This document shows positions 8,406 to 16,298 of a DNA stretch of 64,000 nt, piece after piece. This stretch comes from Clostridium_AM sp963780135 (lineage in GTDB: Bacteria > Bacillota > Clostridia > Clostridiales > Clostridiaceae), in contig CAWAAR010000003.1 of assembly GCA_963780135.1 (NCBI GenBank), positions 2,728,001-2,792,000 of the forward strand, written 5' to 3'. The notes below the pieces were generated by a model that made no database searches, was not told where the DNA came from, and worked only from the letters and a program-made list of their open reading frames with translations. Each line of letters starts with the position of its first letter. Position 1 is the first letter of the stretch. Position numbers and translations under genes: made by a program.

Positions 8406-8558
8406 TCAGTAAGGGAAAATATAATATTGTATCCTACGATTCTATAAAGATTATGGATTACATAGGAATATGTGTTACTATCAAATGTCAACTCGAAAAA
8501 CTTTGATTATATACAAAATTAATAGTTGAAAACTATTAAAGAAAAGAGGTTATAAAAA

Positions 8559-9284
8559 GTGAGTAGTTTAACTAAGGATTTATTAAGTGATAAGAAAATT
8601 AAGGTACCAAAGCATATTGCTATAATCTGTGATGGAAATGGCAGATGGGCTAAAAAGAAGGGATTTCCTAGAACTTTGGGTCATAAAGCTGGTACAAAAC
8701 CAATTGAGAATATTACGAGGGATTGCTTTGAATTAGGGGTTGAAGTGTTAACTTTTTACGTATTTTCTACTGAGAATTGGACCCGCCCTGATAAGGAGGT
8801 AAATTTCTTAATGAAGCTTTTTGTGGAATTCTTTATAAAATTACGCAATGAAGCTGGAGAAAATATTAGAGTAAAACATATTGGGAGTACAGATAACCTT
8901 TCTTCTGAATTGATAGATGAAATTAAAAAAACAGAAAAATCAACAGAAAATAATTCTGGCATGGTGTTGAATATTACATTAAATTATGGTAGTCGTTCAG
9001 AAATAACAAATGTTGCGAAAAACATAATGAATGATGTAGCTGCTGGAAATGTTAATGTTGATAAAATAAACGAGGATCTAATTAGTAAGTATATGTTTAC
9101 TTCAGGAATGCCCGATGTTGACTTAATTATTAGAACAAGTGGGGAAATGAGGATAAGTAATTTTTTGTTATGGCAATCTGCAAAAGCAAAGTTATGGTTT
9201 ACAAATGACTTTTGGCCAGATTTTAAGTATAATCATTTGAAAGAAGCAATTAAATATTTTAATGAAGTAGATTCGCAATTCTAG
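8559..9284 (+). CDS. uppS: Isoprenyl transferase (undecaprenyl diphosphate synthase family)
   Basis: A 241-residue cis-prenyltransferase. The FPP-binding motif IAIICDGNGRWAKK (catalytic Asp 25) and the C-terminal signature DVDLIIRTSGEMRISNFLLWQ are intact. The enzyme condenses isopentenyl diphosphate onto an allylic primer with cis geometry. The gene sits outside the usual frr-uppS-cdsA order, so it is probably a second paralogue, and its chain length cannot be inferred. The GTG start has AGAGG ten bases upstream. A 7-3-7 inverted repeat (8521-8537) lies just upstream. Confidence 0.92.
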   Translation: MSSLTKDLLSDKKIKVPKHIAIICDGNGRWAKKKGFPRTLGHKAGTKPIENITRDCFELGVEVLTFYVFSTENWTRPDKEVNFLMKLFVEFFIKLRNEAGENIRVKHIGSTDNLSSELIDEIKKTEKSTENNSGMVLNITLNYGSRSEITNVAKNIMNDVAAGNVNVDKINEDLISKYMFTSGMPDVDLIIRTSGEMRISNFLLWQSAKAKLWFTNDFWPDFKYNHLKEAIKYFNEVDSQF

Positions 9285-9498
9285 TATATGTTTGGCCAAC
9301 TATAATTCTATGATACTTAAAAAATGGATAGATATATATTTAAAAAATACTGTTACAGATCAAGTTACATACAATATTAAAATTTTACACATAAACATAG
9401 TTAAAATTGAAAGCATGCCAGTGGAATTATTGATTGAATAATTATATTAAAAATGAGAGAAATTAAATAAATCAATAAATAAGGAAGGTGAGCATGTT

Positions 9499-10437
9499 AT
9501 GAAGAAAACATTTATTTATATAATAACCTTTTTTCTGCTGGCTAACTCAACATATACAGCCAAGGCTTCTATTGATAGTACGAACGTTACAAGTTTAAAT
9601 GATAGTGGTTATGATATTAAAATGAAGCAGGACTTATTATGTTTAATGATGGCTTATCCAGAATATATAAAAGATATCAATTGTGATGACAACAATTATG
9701 TATATATAATAATGAAATCTGGCAAAAAAATTTTATATGATGATAAAAAAGCAAAAACCTTTGAGGAAAAGCTTGGAAATGCAGATTTGCAGGATACTAT
9801 GGAGCAGATTTATCCTTTAACAAATATCTCTAAATTAATGGATAAAAATTATGATCCTGGACGATACAGATCCTATGACTTACTAAAAGAAGTTTATGGT
9901 TCTTCTAGGCAGGTGATAGAGCGAAATCTCAAAAGTGTAAATTTAAGATATACATATGTTCTTTTTAACAATAATAACAAAGCAGCTGAAGCGCTTGAAA
10001 GCACTATGCAAAATCTTATATCTCTTTCAAAAGAAAATCAAGTTGTTAGAAAATGCTTGTTCCCTTGTAGTGGTACTTTTAACTATCGATTGGTTGCAGG
10101 AACTAATCGATTAAGCCCTCATTCTTTTGGTATCGCTATAGATCTTGCAAGTGATAAAAGAGATTATTGGAAATGGTCATCACCTAAAGAAGGAGAAGAA
10201 CGTTTAAATTCATACTCTAAAGAAATAGTTGAAACCTTTGAAAAAAACAACTTTATATGGGGGGGGAAATGGGGACATTTTGATATTTTACATTTTGAAT
10301 ATAGACCAGAGATTATTCTAAAAGCTAAATATTTTACCAATGTTAACGATAATAAATCACCATGGTACCAAGGAGTTAACTTAGAGGATACTTCTATTAA
10401 GGCATATGTTGAGAAGATTAATCAATTATTTAAATGA
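9499..10437 (+). CDS. Secreted VanY-type D-Ala-D-Ala carboxypeptidase (peptidase M15)
   Basis: A 312-residue protein with a signal peptide (residues 1-23). The zinc-ligand motifs are SPHSFGIAIDL (His 208, Asp 215) and WGHFDILHFEYRP (His 265), the order expected for M15 metallopeptidases. It probably trims the terminal D-Ala of wall stem peptides. The N-terminal 150 residues are not recognised. AAGGAAGGTG stands 9 bases before the ATG. The gene starts 214 bases after uppS and is followed by a nitroreductase gene in the same direction. Confidence 0.85.
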   Translation: MKKTFIYIITFFLLANSTYTAKASIDSTNVTSLNDSGYDIKMKQDLLCLMMAYPEYIKDINCDDNNYVYIIMKSGKKILYDDKKAKTFEEKLGNADLQDTMEQIYPLTNISKLMDKNYDPGRYRSYDLLKEVYGSSRQVIERNLKSVNLRYTYVLFNNNNKAAEALESTMQNLISLSKENQVVRKCLFPCSGTFNYRLVAGTNRLSPHSFGIAIDLASDKRDYWKWSSPKEGEERLNSYSKEIVETFEKNNFIWGGKWGHFDILHFEYRPEIILKAKYFTNVNDNKSPWYQGVNLEDTSIKAYVEKINQLFK

Positions 10438-10507
10438 TATGAGTATAAAATCTAGAATTTACTTTGCTTAAAATTTTTTATATGAAGTACTAAAAGGAGA
10501 GATAAAA

Positions 10508-11065
10508 ATGGATGTTTTAGAATGTATTAATAGTAAAAGAAGCGTGCGGGCGTATACAGATGAAATAATATCTGAAGAAATTCTAACTAATCTTATTGAA
10601 TTTGGAACAAAAGCATCAACGGGTTCAGGGCTTGAACCATGGGGATTTGTAATAATTCGTGATAAAGATGAAATAAATTCTTTATCAGAAATGTCAAAGA
10701 AATATTTGCTAGATAACTTTGAAAAATATCCTTATTTACATCAATATGAAGATTGGTTGAAAAATTCTAAGTATAGCATTTTTAATCATGCAAATACACT
10801 ATTGATTATCTATGGAAATACGGAATCCCATTGGCATGTTTATGATTGTAGCCTAGCAGCAGAAAACATAATGTTGGCTGCTCATAGCATGGGAATCGGA
10901 ACTTGCTGGATTGGATTTGCAGAACATACGTTAAATACAAAAGAATTTAAAGAAAAATATGGTGTCCCAGATAAATATGAGTTAGTTAGCCCTATAAGTA
11001 TGGGCTATATGAAAACTAAAATGACACCACCAAAAAGAAAAACACCTATAATATTTCATAAATAA
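10508..11065 (+). CDS. Nitroreductase-family flavoprotein
   Basis: A 185-residue protein starting MDVLECINSKRSVRAYTD, the FMN-phosphate-binding RxSxRxY motif of nitroreductases, followed by KASTGSGLEPWGFVII (substrate/flavin contact) and a helix AAENIMLAAHSMGIGTCWIG, also conserved. The C-terminus ends MTPPKRKTP, as in many clostridial homologues. Family members are FMN-dependent NAD(P)H oxidoreductases acting as dimers; the substrate is unknown. AAAGGAGAG precedes the ATG. A terminator follows at 11121. Confidence 0.9.
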   Translation: MDVLECINSKRSVRAYTDEIISEEILTNLIEFGTKASTGSGLEPWGFVIIRDKDEINSLSEMSKKYLLDNFEKYPYLHQYEDWLKNSKYSIFNHANTLLIIYGNTESHWHVYDCSLAAENIMLAAHSMGIGTCWIGFAEHTLNTKEFKEKYGVPDKYELVSPISMGYMKTKMTPPKRKTPIIFHK

Positions 11066-11120
11066 AGTATCTTAATTTTTATTTAACACAATAACTGAAA
11101 AGTTAAATCACTTGATATGG

Positions 11121-11160
11121 ACACTGCATTATTCGATTTTGAATTTTGCGGTGTTTTTAG
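11121..11160 (+). terminator. Intrinsic terminator after the nitroreductase gene
   Basis: Eight-bp stem ACACTGCA/TGCGGTGT (one G-U pair) with an 18-base loop that can itself pair, followed by TTTTTAGC. Confidence 0.7.
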
Positions 11161-11367
11161 CTATTTTTTCAAAAATTGCATTTTAAAGAGCATAATTTAC
11201 TGAATACATCCAAGCATTTTTATAGTTGAGTTTTATCAAAGTATGTATCAAATTTCTGCAATATGGTATAATATTTTCATAAACATACCCTAAATTAGTG
11301 TATTATGAATATATTCGTGTTATTATTTCAATATCCATTAATATTCAAAGGAAAAGCGAGTGATAGT

Positions 11368-11733
11368 ATGAAAAAGGATAGTTGTAATTACAGTTATTTA
11401 TTTGCTAGATACCAGATATTTAAAAAAGATCGCAGAATAAATAAAAGGCATGAGTATGGTACTATGTTTAAAATTATAAGTGTAAATTCTAAACAATTCA
11501 ATTTGGAAAGATTAGCTGTAGATATTTCTATTTCAGGTATAGGATTCATATCAATTACAAAGTTTGAGATAGATGATATGCTACAAGTGACATTTAAGTA
11601 TAATAAAATAACCATACCTGCTACTGTTAAAGTAGTCCATGTGAACTTATATGATAAGGGTTACTTTATTGGTGGACAATTTATCGCTATACAACATACC
11701 TACAGGGAAATTTTAAAACTAGAATTAATATAA
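11368..11733 (+). CDS. PilZ-domain protein (cyclic di-GMP receptor)
   Basis: A 121-residue single-domain protein. The c-di-GMP binding motif RINKR (residues 23-27) and the second motif DISISGIG (52-59, family consensus D/N-x-S-x-x-G) are both present with normal spacing. It is therefore a likely stand-alone c-di-GMP effector. The ATG at 11368 is preferred because an upstream in-frame ATG (11305) would add a hydrophobic segment not seen in PilZ proteins, although the ribosome-binding site (AAAGGA) is 14 bases away. The GGDEF and HD-GYP genes near 45-47 kb show that the second messenger is used in this genome. Confidence 0.82.
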   Translation: MKKDSCNYSYLFARYQIFKKDRRINKRHEYGTMFKIISVNSKQFNLERLAVDISISGIGFISITKFEIDDMLQVTFKYNKITIPATVKVVHVNLYDKGYFIGGQFIAIQHTYREILKLELI

Positions 11734-11821
11734 TTAGTCATCATTCTATATACATATCATAAATTATTCTGCTATTTACAGGTTTTGTTGAACTACAAAA
11801 TGAGATGTATTTAAATTTTTT

Positions 11822-11842
11822 AAACTCTCCACTATAACACCA
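11822..11842 (+). promoter_or_regulatory. Upstream copy of a 21-bp sequence flanking the MerR gene
   Basis: The 21 bases starting AAACTCTCCACTATAA match 12635-12655 at 19 of 21 positions. One copy precedes the MerR gene and the other precedes the ABC genes, which is what an autoregulating MerR protein would need. Function is inferred. Confidence 0.55.
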
Positions 11843-11892
11843 GGCTTCTGCTCCATGATATTATCTAACTTAGAACAGAGGTGAATTATAAA

Positions 11893-12633
11893 ATGAATAC
11901 CTACAAGACGGCAGAAGTAGCAAAAATAATAGGGATACATCCTAACACAGTAAGGCTATATGAAGAACTTAGTCTTATTTCCAAACCACGCAGGGAACCT
12001 AATGGGTATCGTGTCTTTACAGATTTTCATATTGATCAATTAAAACTTGCAAGAATTGCTTTTAAGATCGAGGTGCTTCAAAATGGTCTGCGTAAAAAGA
12101 TCGTTAAGATTGTGAAGTTATCTGCAATAGGAAATTTTGATAAAGCAATTTGCCTTACACATGATTATGTAGAGCAAATACAAAAAGAACAGAGTAACGC
12201 AGAAGAAGCTATAGAAAGTGTGAAGCAACTATTATCTAGTAATCAGACAAAAGATACATTATCTTTCAAAAGAAAAGCGACTGCTGAATATTTACAGGTT
12301 TCTATGGATGCTTTAAGGAATTGGGAAATGAATGGGTTATTAAACGTAAAGCGAAAGCAAAATGGTTATCGTGTATATATGGATGAAGATATTAATCGAT
12401 TGAAGATTATTCGTTCACTCCGTTGTGCAAATTATTCTCTTGAAGCTATTTTAAGGATGCTTGGAGCATTATCTGAAAATCCAAATGCAAATATCAAAAA
12501 GGTGCTTGATACACCAAAAGAAAGTGATGATATTATATCTGTATGCGATAAGTTGATTACTTCTTTGAAATTTGCTAAAAGAAATGCTCATATAATGCTA
12601 CTTCACATTGAAAAGATGAAAAAACAATTTTGA
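11893..12633 (+). CDS. MerR-family regulator with two tandem MerR-type DNA-binding domains
   Basis: A 246-residue protein with a first MerR winged helix at 1-70 (YKTAEVAKIIGIHPNTVRLYEE then NGYRVF) and a second at about 120-195 (KATAEYLQVSMDALRNWEM then NGYRVYMDEDINRLKIIRSL). Two DNA-binding domains in one chain, separated by a short helical linker, is unusual; MerR proteins normally dimerise. The start at 11893 is used because AGAGGTG (11877-11883) is at the right distance, and the upstream GTG is part of that site. It directly precedes an ABC-2 exporter and is probably its regulator. Confidence 0.85.
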   Translation: MNTYKTAEVAKIIGIHPNTVRLYEELSLISKPRREPNGYRVFTDFHIDQLKLARIAFKIEVLQNGLRKKIVKIVKLSAIGNFDKAICLTHDYVEQIQKEQSNAEEAIESVKQLLSSNQTKDTLSFKRKATAEYLQVSMDALRNWEMNGLLNVKRKQNGYRVYMDEDINRLKIIRSLRCANYSLEAILRMLGALSENPNANIKKVLDTPKESDDIISVCDKLITSLKFAKRNAHIMLLHIEKMKKQF

Positions 12634-12634
12634 T

Positions 12635-12655
12635 AAACTCTACACTTTAACACCA
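12635..12655 (+). promoter_or_regulatory. Downstream copy of the 21-bp MerR-flanking sequence
   Basis: Nineteen of 21 bases match 11822-11842 (AAACTCT, then CACT, then TAACACCA shared). It overlaps the left arm of the terminator at 12648, so regulator binding and termination could interfere with each other (inference). Confidence 0.55.
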
Positions 12656-12682
12656 ACCTTTGTGCTGGTGTTATTCTTTTTA
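12648..12682 (+). terminator. Intrinsic terminator between the MerR and ABC genes
   Basis: Eight-bp stem TAACACCA/TGGTGTTA with a 10-base loop, then TTCTTTTTATG. It lies 30 bases before the ABC ATPase start and may act as an attenuator. Confidence 0.7.
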
Positions 12683-12711
12683 TGTAAGTAAATTCAAAGG
12701 AGGAAAAAATT

Positions 12712-13443
12712 ATGGAAACCACAATTAAAGTTGAGAAACTAAGTAAATCATACGGGGAATTGTCGGCAATTGAAAATATCAATATTACAGTTTATCGTGG
12801 CATGGTGTTTGGATTGTTGGGAGCAAATGGTGCAGGCAAAAGCACTACCATTGAGTGCATTTTGGGGACGAAAAAGCCTGATAGTGGAAAAGTATCCATT
12901 TTGAATATGAACCCACAAACAGAACGTAAAAAGCTGTTTGAAAAAGTGGGTGTTCAATTTCAAGAAGCAAATTATCAAGATAATATAACAGTGGCTGAAC
13001 TGTGTCAGGTTACACAATCACTTTATAAGTCAGTGGCAGACTATAAAGATTTGCTAAATCAATTCAGGCTTTCTGATAAAGAAAAAAGCCTTGTTAGTAA
13101 GCTTTCAGGAGGTCAAAGACAAAGACTGTTTATTATACTTGCGTTAATTCCAAAGCCTGAAGTGGTATTTTTAGACGAGTTAACTACTGGGCTTGACACA
13201 AAAGCAAGACGTGACGTTTGGAAATGCCTTTATAAGTTGAAAGAAAACGGGCTTACTATCTTTTTAAGTTCTCACTTTATGGACGAAGTTGAAGCTTTAT
13301 GCGACAAAATTTGTATTCTCAAAAATGGAGTAATGGTATTTCACGGCACGGTACAAGAAGCGGTTGATTCCAGCCCTTTTGAGAAATTTGAGGACGCTTA
13401 TCTTTGGTACACAGAGGAGGAAAACAGAAATGAAAACATTTAG
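12712..13443 (+). CDS. ABC transporter ATP-binding protein (ABC-2 exporter type)
   Basis: A 243-residue ATPase: Walker A GANGAGKST (37-45), signature KLSGGQRQR (about 132-140), Walker B VVFLDELTTGLD and the switch His in LSSHFMDE. In the Walker B segment LDEL replaces the common LDEP, a change seen in some exporters. It pairs with the permease that overlaps its 3' end by 14 bases, so the two are translationally coupled. With a MerR regulator upstream, a drug or toxic-compound exporter is the likely role; the substrate is unknown. AAAGGAGG precedes the ATG. Confidence 0.92.
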   Translation: METTIKVEKLSKSYGELSAIENINITVYRGMVFGLLGANGAGKSTTIECILGTKKPDSGKVSILNMNPQTERKKLFEKVGVQFQEANYQDNITVAELCQVTQSLYKSVADYKDLLNQFRLSDKEKSLVSKLSGGQRQRLFIILALIPKPEVVFLDELTTGLDTKARRDVWKCLYKLKENGLTIFLSSHFMDEVEALCDKICILKNGVMVFHGTVQEAVDSSPFEKFEDAYLWYTEEENRNENI

Positions 13444-14173
13444 TGCAATGCTTAAAACTGAACTAAAATTATCATTAAGGGGAATGGATATGTTCATTTT
13501 CGCAATATGTATGCCAATTGTAGTAATGGTCATTATGGGTATTATCTATGGGAATAAGCCTGCTTTTGATGGAGCAGAATACACTTTTTTAGATCAATCT
13601 TTCGGAGCTATAGCTACCATTGCTATTTGTGCAGGTGGTATGATGGGGCTTCCTTTAGTAGTATCAGATTATCGTAATAAAAAAATTTTAAAGCGATTTA
13701 AAGTAACACCAGCAAGTCCAGCGTTAATTCTAGCAGTGCAAGTAGTCATTTATACTCTTTACGCTCTTGTTTCGTTAATACTTGTTTATGCTGTTGCAGC
13801 AATTTTCTTTGGGTATAAGTTAAATGGTTTATGGCTTCAATTTGCAGGCGGATACTTTTTAGTAATGATATCCATGTTTAGCATAGGCATGATGGTTGGA
13901 GGCATTGCTCCAAATACAAAAACAGCAGGCATTATAGCAAGTATTTTGTATTTTCCAATGTTAATCTTTTCTGGGGCTACATTACCTTATGAAGTAATGC
14001 CAACAGCACTCCAAAAAGTGGTTGATATATTGCCGTTAACTCAAGGAATAAAAATTTTAAAAGCTGCTTCTCTAAGATTACCAATTGGTGATGTTGTTTT
14101 GCCTGTTATTGTAATGGCTGCACTTGCCATAATCTGTATAGGTATTTCTATTAAATTTTTTAGATGGGAATAG
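13430..14173 (+). CDS. ABC-2 type permease
   Basis: A 247-residue membrane protein with six predicted helices and the ABC-2 family segment MMVGGIAPNTKTAGIIASILYFPMLIFSG split over helices 4 and 5. The ATG at 13430 has AGAGGAGG at the right distance and overlaps the ATPase gene by 14 bases. It is the membrane half of the exporter formed with the preceding ATPase. No terminator precedes the dispersed repeat that begins 32 bases after the stop, so the repeat may itself form the transcript end. Confidence 0.9.
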   Translation: MKTFSAMLKTELKLSLRGMDMFIFAICMPIVVMVIMGIIYGNKPAFDGAEYTFLDQSFGAIATIAICAGGMMGLPLVVSDYRNKKILKRFKVTPASPALILAVQVVIYTLYALVSLILVYAVAAIFFGYKLNGLWLQFAGGYFLVMISMFSIGMMVGGIAPNTKTAGIIASILYFPMLIFSGATLPYEVMPTALQKVVDILPLTQGIKILKAASLRLPIGDVVLPVIVMAALAIICIGISIKFFRWE

Positions 14174-14204
14174 CCGATTATAATGAATATTACAATATAT
14201 TGCA

Positions 14205-14351
14205 TTTATCCGATCGCTACCATTGCTAATACCCCCATCTTCTTCAAGTGGGAGATAGCTACTCTACGCGCCTGGATAAGTTCTTCTAAGACTCAGATTA
14301 CGATCGTATTCCTCACAGGAAAACTCCACCTGAGTCTAAGAATCACTTGAT
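14205..14351 (-). repeat. Dispersed 147-bp two-hairpin repeat, long form (copy A)
   Basis: Begins TTTATCCGATCGCTACC and ends AAGAATCACTTGAT on the plus strand; taking the 63-kb copy as forward, this copy is reversed. It contains two inverted-repeat pairs (TTCTAAGACTCAG with CTGAGTCTAAGAA, and a TTATCC...GGATAA stem). It is near-identical to 15269-15415 and similar to 63125-63272. It has no coding capacity and no terminal inverted repeats. Confidence 0.9.
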
Positions 14352-14520
14352 TTTTACTTTGTATGATTACAAATAGTACCGAAAAGCATACTACAATACT
14401 TTTATGTGCCTACTTAACAAAAAAGAAATATAGGATTACAATTAAAAAGCTTATGTTATATTTTTAAAGTTAACATATTGAAAATGCGTATTATGTATAG
14501 ATTGTTAGGGGGAATTTCCT

Positions 14521-15264
14521 ATGAAAAGTTTTTTTGTTAATAATGGACCTGTAAAAATACATGTATTGGAGAATGGTACTTATTCCAGTAAGACTCCATC
14601 ACTACTTGTAATTAGCGGGCTTTGGGAACCAGCTGAGAGGGCAATACCAATACTTTCAAGTATTTCTAGTCACGTTGTAACATTGAGTTTGAGAGGACGT
14701 GGTTTAAGCTCAACACCTGAAACTGGATATAGTCTTGAGGATCATCTTTCTGATATTCAGTCAGTTGTTAATTACTGTAAACTTAAAAATTATTGTGTTC
14801 TTGGATTTTCACGAGGTGCATCCTATGCACTAGGATGGAGCTTGAAAAATCAACAAAATATGTGTGGACTTATTCTTGGCGACCAACCTCCAATACATAC
14901 AAAGTTAAGTTCTGAACATGTGGAATTTTGGTTAAGCCTTGAATATTTAGGAGTTCCAATACTTAATTTCATGCGCCGCAAAGCAATTGAGGGACTTGGG
15001 AAAGAAGCAAAGGAGATTGACTTCTCTTGTAAAATATCACAGTTAAAGATTCCAGTCACTTTATTTGTTGGTAGGAGTAAAGAGGCTAAAATACCATCTG
15101 ATATCTTAGATGAGACTTTACAATTGTATAAAAAGGAAATACCATCTTGTGAAGTTATTGAATTTTCCAAATCTGGGCATATGATTCCTGATGAAGAACC
15201 AGAAAAGTATATTGAAAAAATCACTTCTTTTATAAATAAAATAAAGTGCAGCAGGAATATTTAA
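14521..15264 (+). CDS. Alpha/beta hydrolase
   Basis: A 247-residue alpha/beta hydrolase fold protein. The nucleophile elbow is GFSRG (Ser 97), a conserved strand precedes LSLRGRGLS near residue 56, and the catalytic His is in SGHMIPDEEP near residue 221. The substrate is not predictable; esterase or lactonase activity is usual for the family. The gene has its own good ribosome-binding site (TTAGGGGG) and is enclosed by two near-identical repeat copies in the same orientation (14205 and 15269), a composite layout that suggests it arrived or could be excised as a unit. Confidence 0.85.
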   Translation: MKSFFVNNGPVKIHVLENGTYSSKTPSLLVISGLWEPAERAIPILSSISSHVVTLSLRGRGLSSTPETGYSLEDHLSDIQSVVNYCKLKNYCVLGFSRGASYALGWSLKNQQNMCGLILGDQPPIHTKLSSEHVEFWLSLEYLGVPILNFMRRKAIEGLGKEAKEIDFSCKISQLKIPVTLFVGRSKEAKIPSDILDETLQLYKKEIPSCEVIEFSKSGHMIPDEEPEKYIEKITSFINKIKCSRNI

Positions 15265-15268
15265 TTAT

Positions 15269-15415
15269 TTTATCCGATCGCTACCATTGCTAATACCACC
15301 ATATTCTTCAAGTGTGGGATAAGCACTGCTACGCGCCTGGATAAGTTCTTCTAAGACTCAGATGGAGAGGTATTCCTCACAGGCAAACTCCACCTGAGTC
15401 TAAGAATCACTTGAT
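15269..15415 (-). repeat. Dispersed 147-bp two-hairpin repeat, long form (copy B)
   Basis: Same length and orientation as copy A, beginning 4 bases after the hydrolase stop. It differs from copy A mainly in the loop (GATGGAGAGG instead of the GATCG-containing segment) and in the second hairpin. Confidence 0.9.
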
Positions 15416-15489
15416 AGTAGTTTTGTTTACTGTTCTATTATGCTATTGGTTGTCACATCCATATAATTCTTGAATTTAATAAATCAATT

Positions 15490-15580
15490 ATCATATTTGA
15501 GAATTACCAAAAACAAATGTATACGTTTGTTTTTGGTAAATTATATGTAGATTTACAATAAAGTGATTCTCAAATTTGAT
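15490..15580. promoter_or_regulatory. Nested palindrome upstream of ridA, possible enhancer-binding site
   Basis: A near-perfect 36-bp palindrome (15504-15539; arms ACCAAAAACAAA and TTTGTTTTTGGT) lies inside a wider 15-bp inverted repeat (15490-15504 and 15566-15580, 14 of 15 matching). It is centred about 100 bases upstream of the sigma-54 promoter at 15623, the usual place for an activator site. A cruciform or bidirectional terminator is an alternative. Confidence 0.55.
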
Positions 15581-15622
15581 AAAACCATTTGTGTAAAGGC
15601 GCGAAAATAACAGCTTTGTAAA

Positions 15623-15639
15623 CTGGCATGAAAATTGCT
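15623..15639 (+). promoter_or_regulatory. Sigma-54 (-24/-12) promoter of ridA
   Basis: CTGGCATGAAAATTGCT matches the sigma-54 consensus YTGGCACGRNNNTTGCW at all defined positions but one. The -12 GC is 47 bases upstream of the ridA ATG. No sigma-54 activator gene is in the window. Confidence 0.75.
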
Positions 15640-15685
15640 GAATTATATTATGTGAAAATCATAAATCTTAAGGAGGAACAATATT

Positions 15686-16063
15686 ATGGAAAAACAAATA
15701 ATTAATACAAATAAAGCACCAGGAGCTGTAGGACCTTATTCACAAGCTGTTAAGGTTGGAAATTTATTATTTACATCAGGTCAAATTCCACTAGATCCTG
15801 CAACAGGAAAATTAGTTGAAGGAGATATTAAAAAAGCTACTGAAAGATCTTTAGAAAACATAAAAGCATTACTTGAAGAAGCAGGAACATCTTTTGATAA
15901 AGTTGTTAAAACAACTGTATTTGTAAAAGATATGGGAGACTTTGCTGCTGTTAATGAAATTTATGCAAAATATTTTACAAAAGATATGCCAGCAAGATCT
16001 TGTGTACAGGTAGCACTTCCAAAAGACGCTTTAGTTGAAATAGAAGTAATTGCTTTAGTATAA
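15686..16063 (+). CDS. ridA: RidA-family enamine/imine deaminase
   Basis: A 125-residue YjgF/YER057c/UK114-family protein with the features of true RidA: the N-terminal APGAVGPYSQA, the segment GQIPLDP, and the C-terminal block ARSCVQVALPKDALVEIEVIA containing the catalytic Arg. RidA trimers hydrolyse reactive 2-aminoacrylate and related enamines formed by PLP-dependent dehydratases. AAGGAGG stands 9 bases before the ATG. A sigma-54 promoter at 15623 suggests control with amino acid catabolism. A bidirectional terminator separates it from the convergent YeiH gene. Confidence 0.95.
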   Translation: MEKQIINTNKAPGAVGPYSQAVKVGNLLFTSGQIPLDPATGKLVEGDIKKATERSLENIKALLEEAGTSFDKVVKTTVFVKDMGDFAAVNEIYAKYFTKDMPARSCVQVALPKDALVEIEVIALV

Positions 16064-16150
16064 TTTTAAAAAATATAAAGTAATTATTACATATTAAATG
16101 AATTAGGAAATGAAAAAATAATTAACTATTTTAAAGGGTAAGTTATAAAT

Positions 16151-16203
16151 AATAAGAAAGGGAATTCTAAAATTTCATTTTTAGGAATCCCTTTCTTATT
16201 TTA
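16151..16203. terminator. Bidirectional terminator between ridA and the YeiH gene
   Basis: A long stem of about 20 bp (AATAAGAAAGGGA arm with TCCCTTTCTTATT) flanked by A and T runs on both sides. Confidence 0.85.
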
Positions 16204-16298
16204 TATGTACATTATTAATTTTTAATATGTATATCTATCTTTTAAAAAATAATTTCCTTACAATTTACTAATTTAGTAGTAATATTTTATTCATATTC

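Noticed and set aside
15281..15415. Cyclic di-GMP riboswitch, because the repeats contain CACAGGCAAACTCC
   Set aside because: The GEMM core (GCAAACC...GACGCAAAGCC) and tetraloop receptor are absent, and the repeats are found in both orientations relative to genes.
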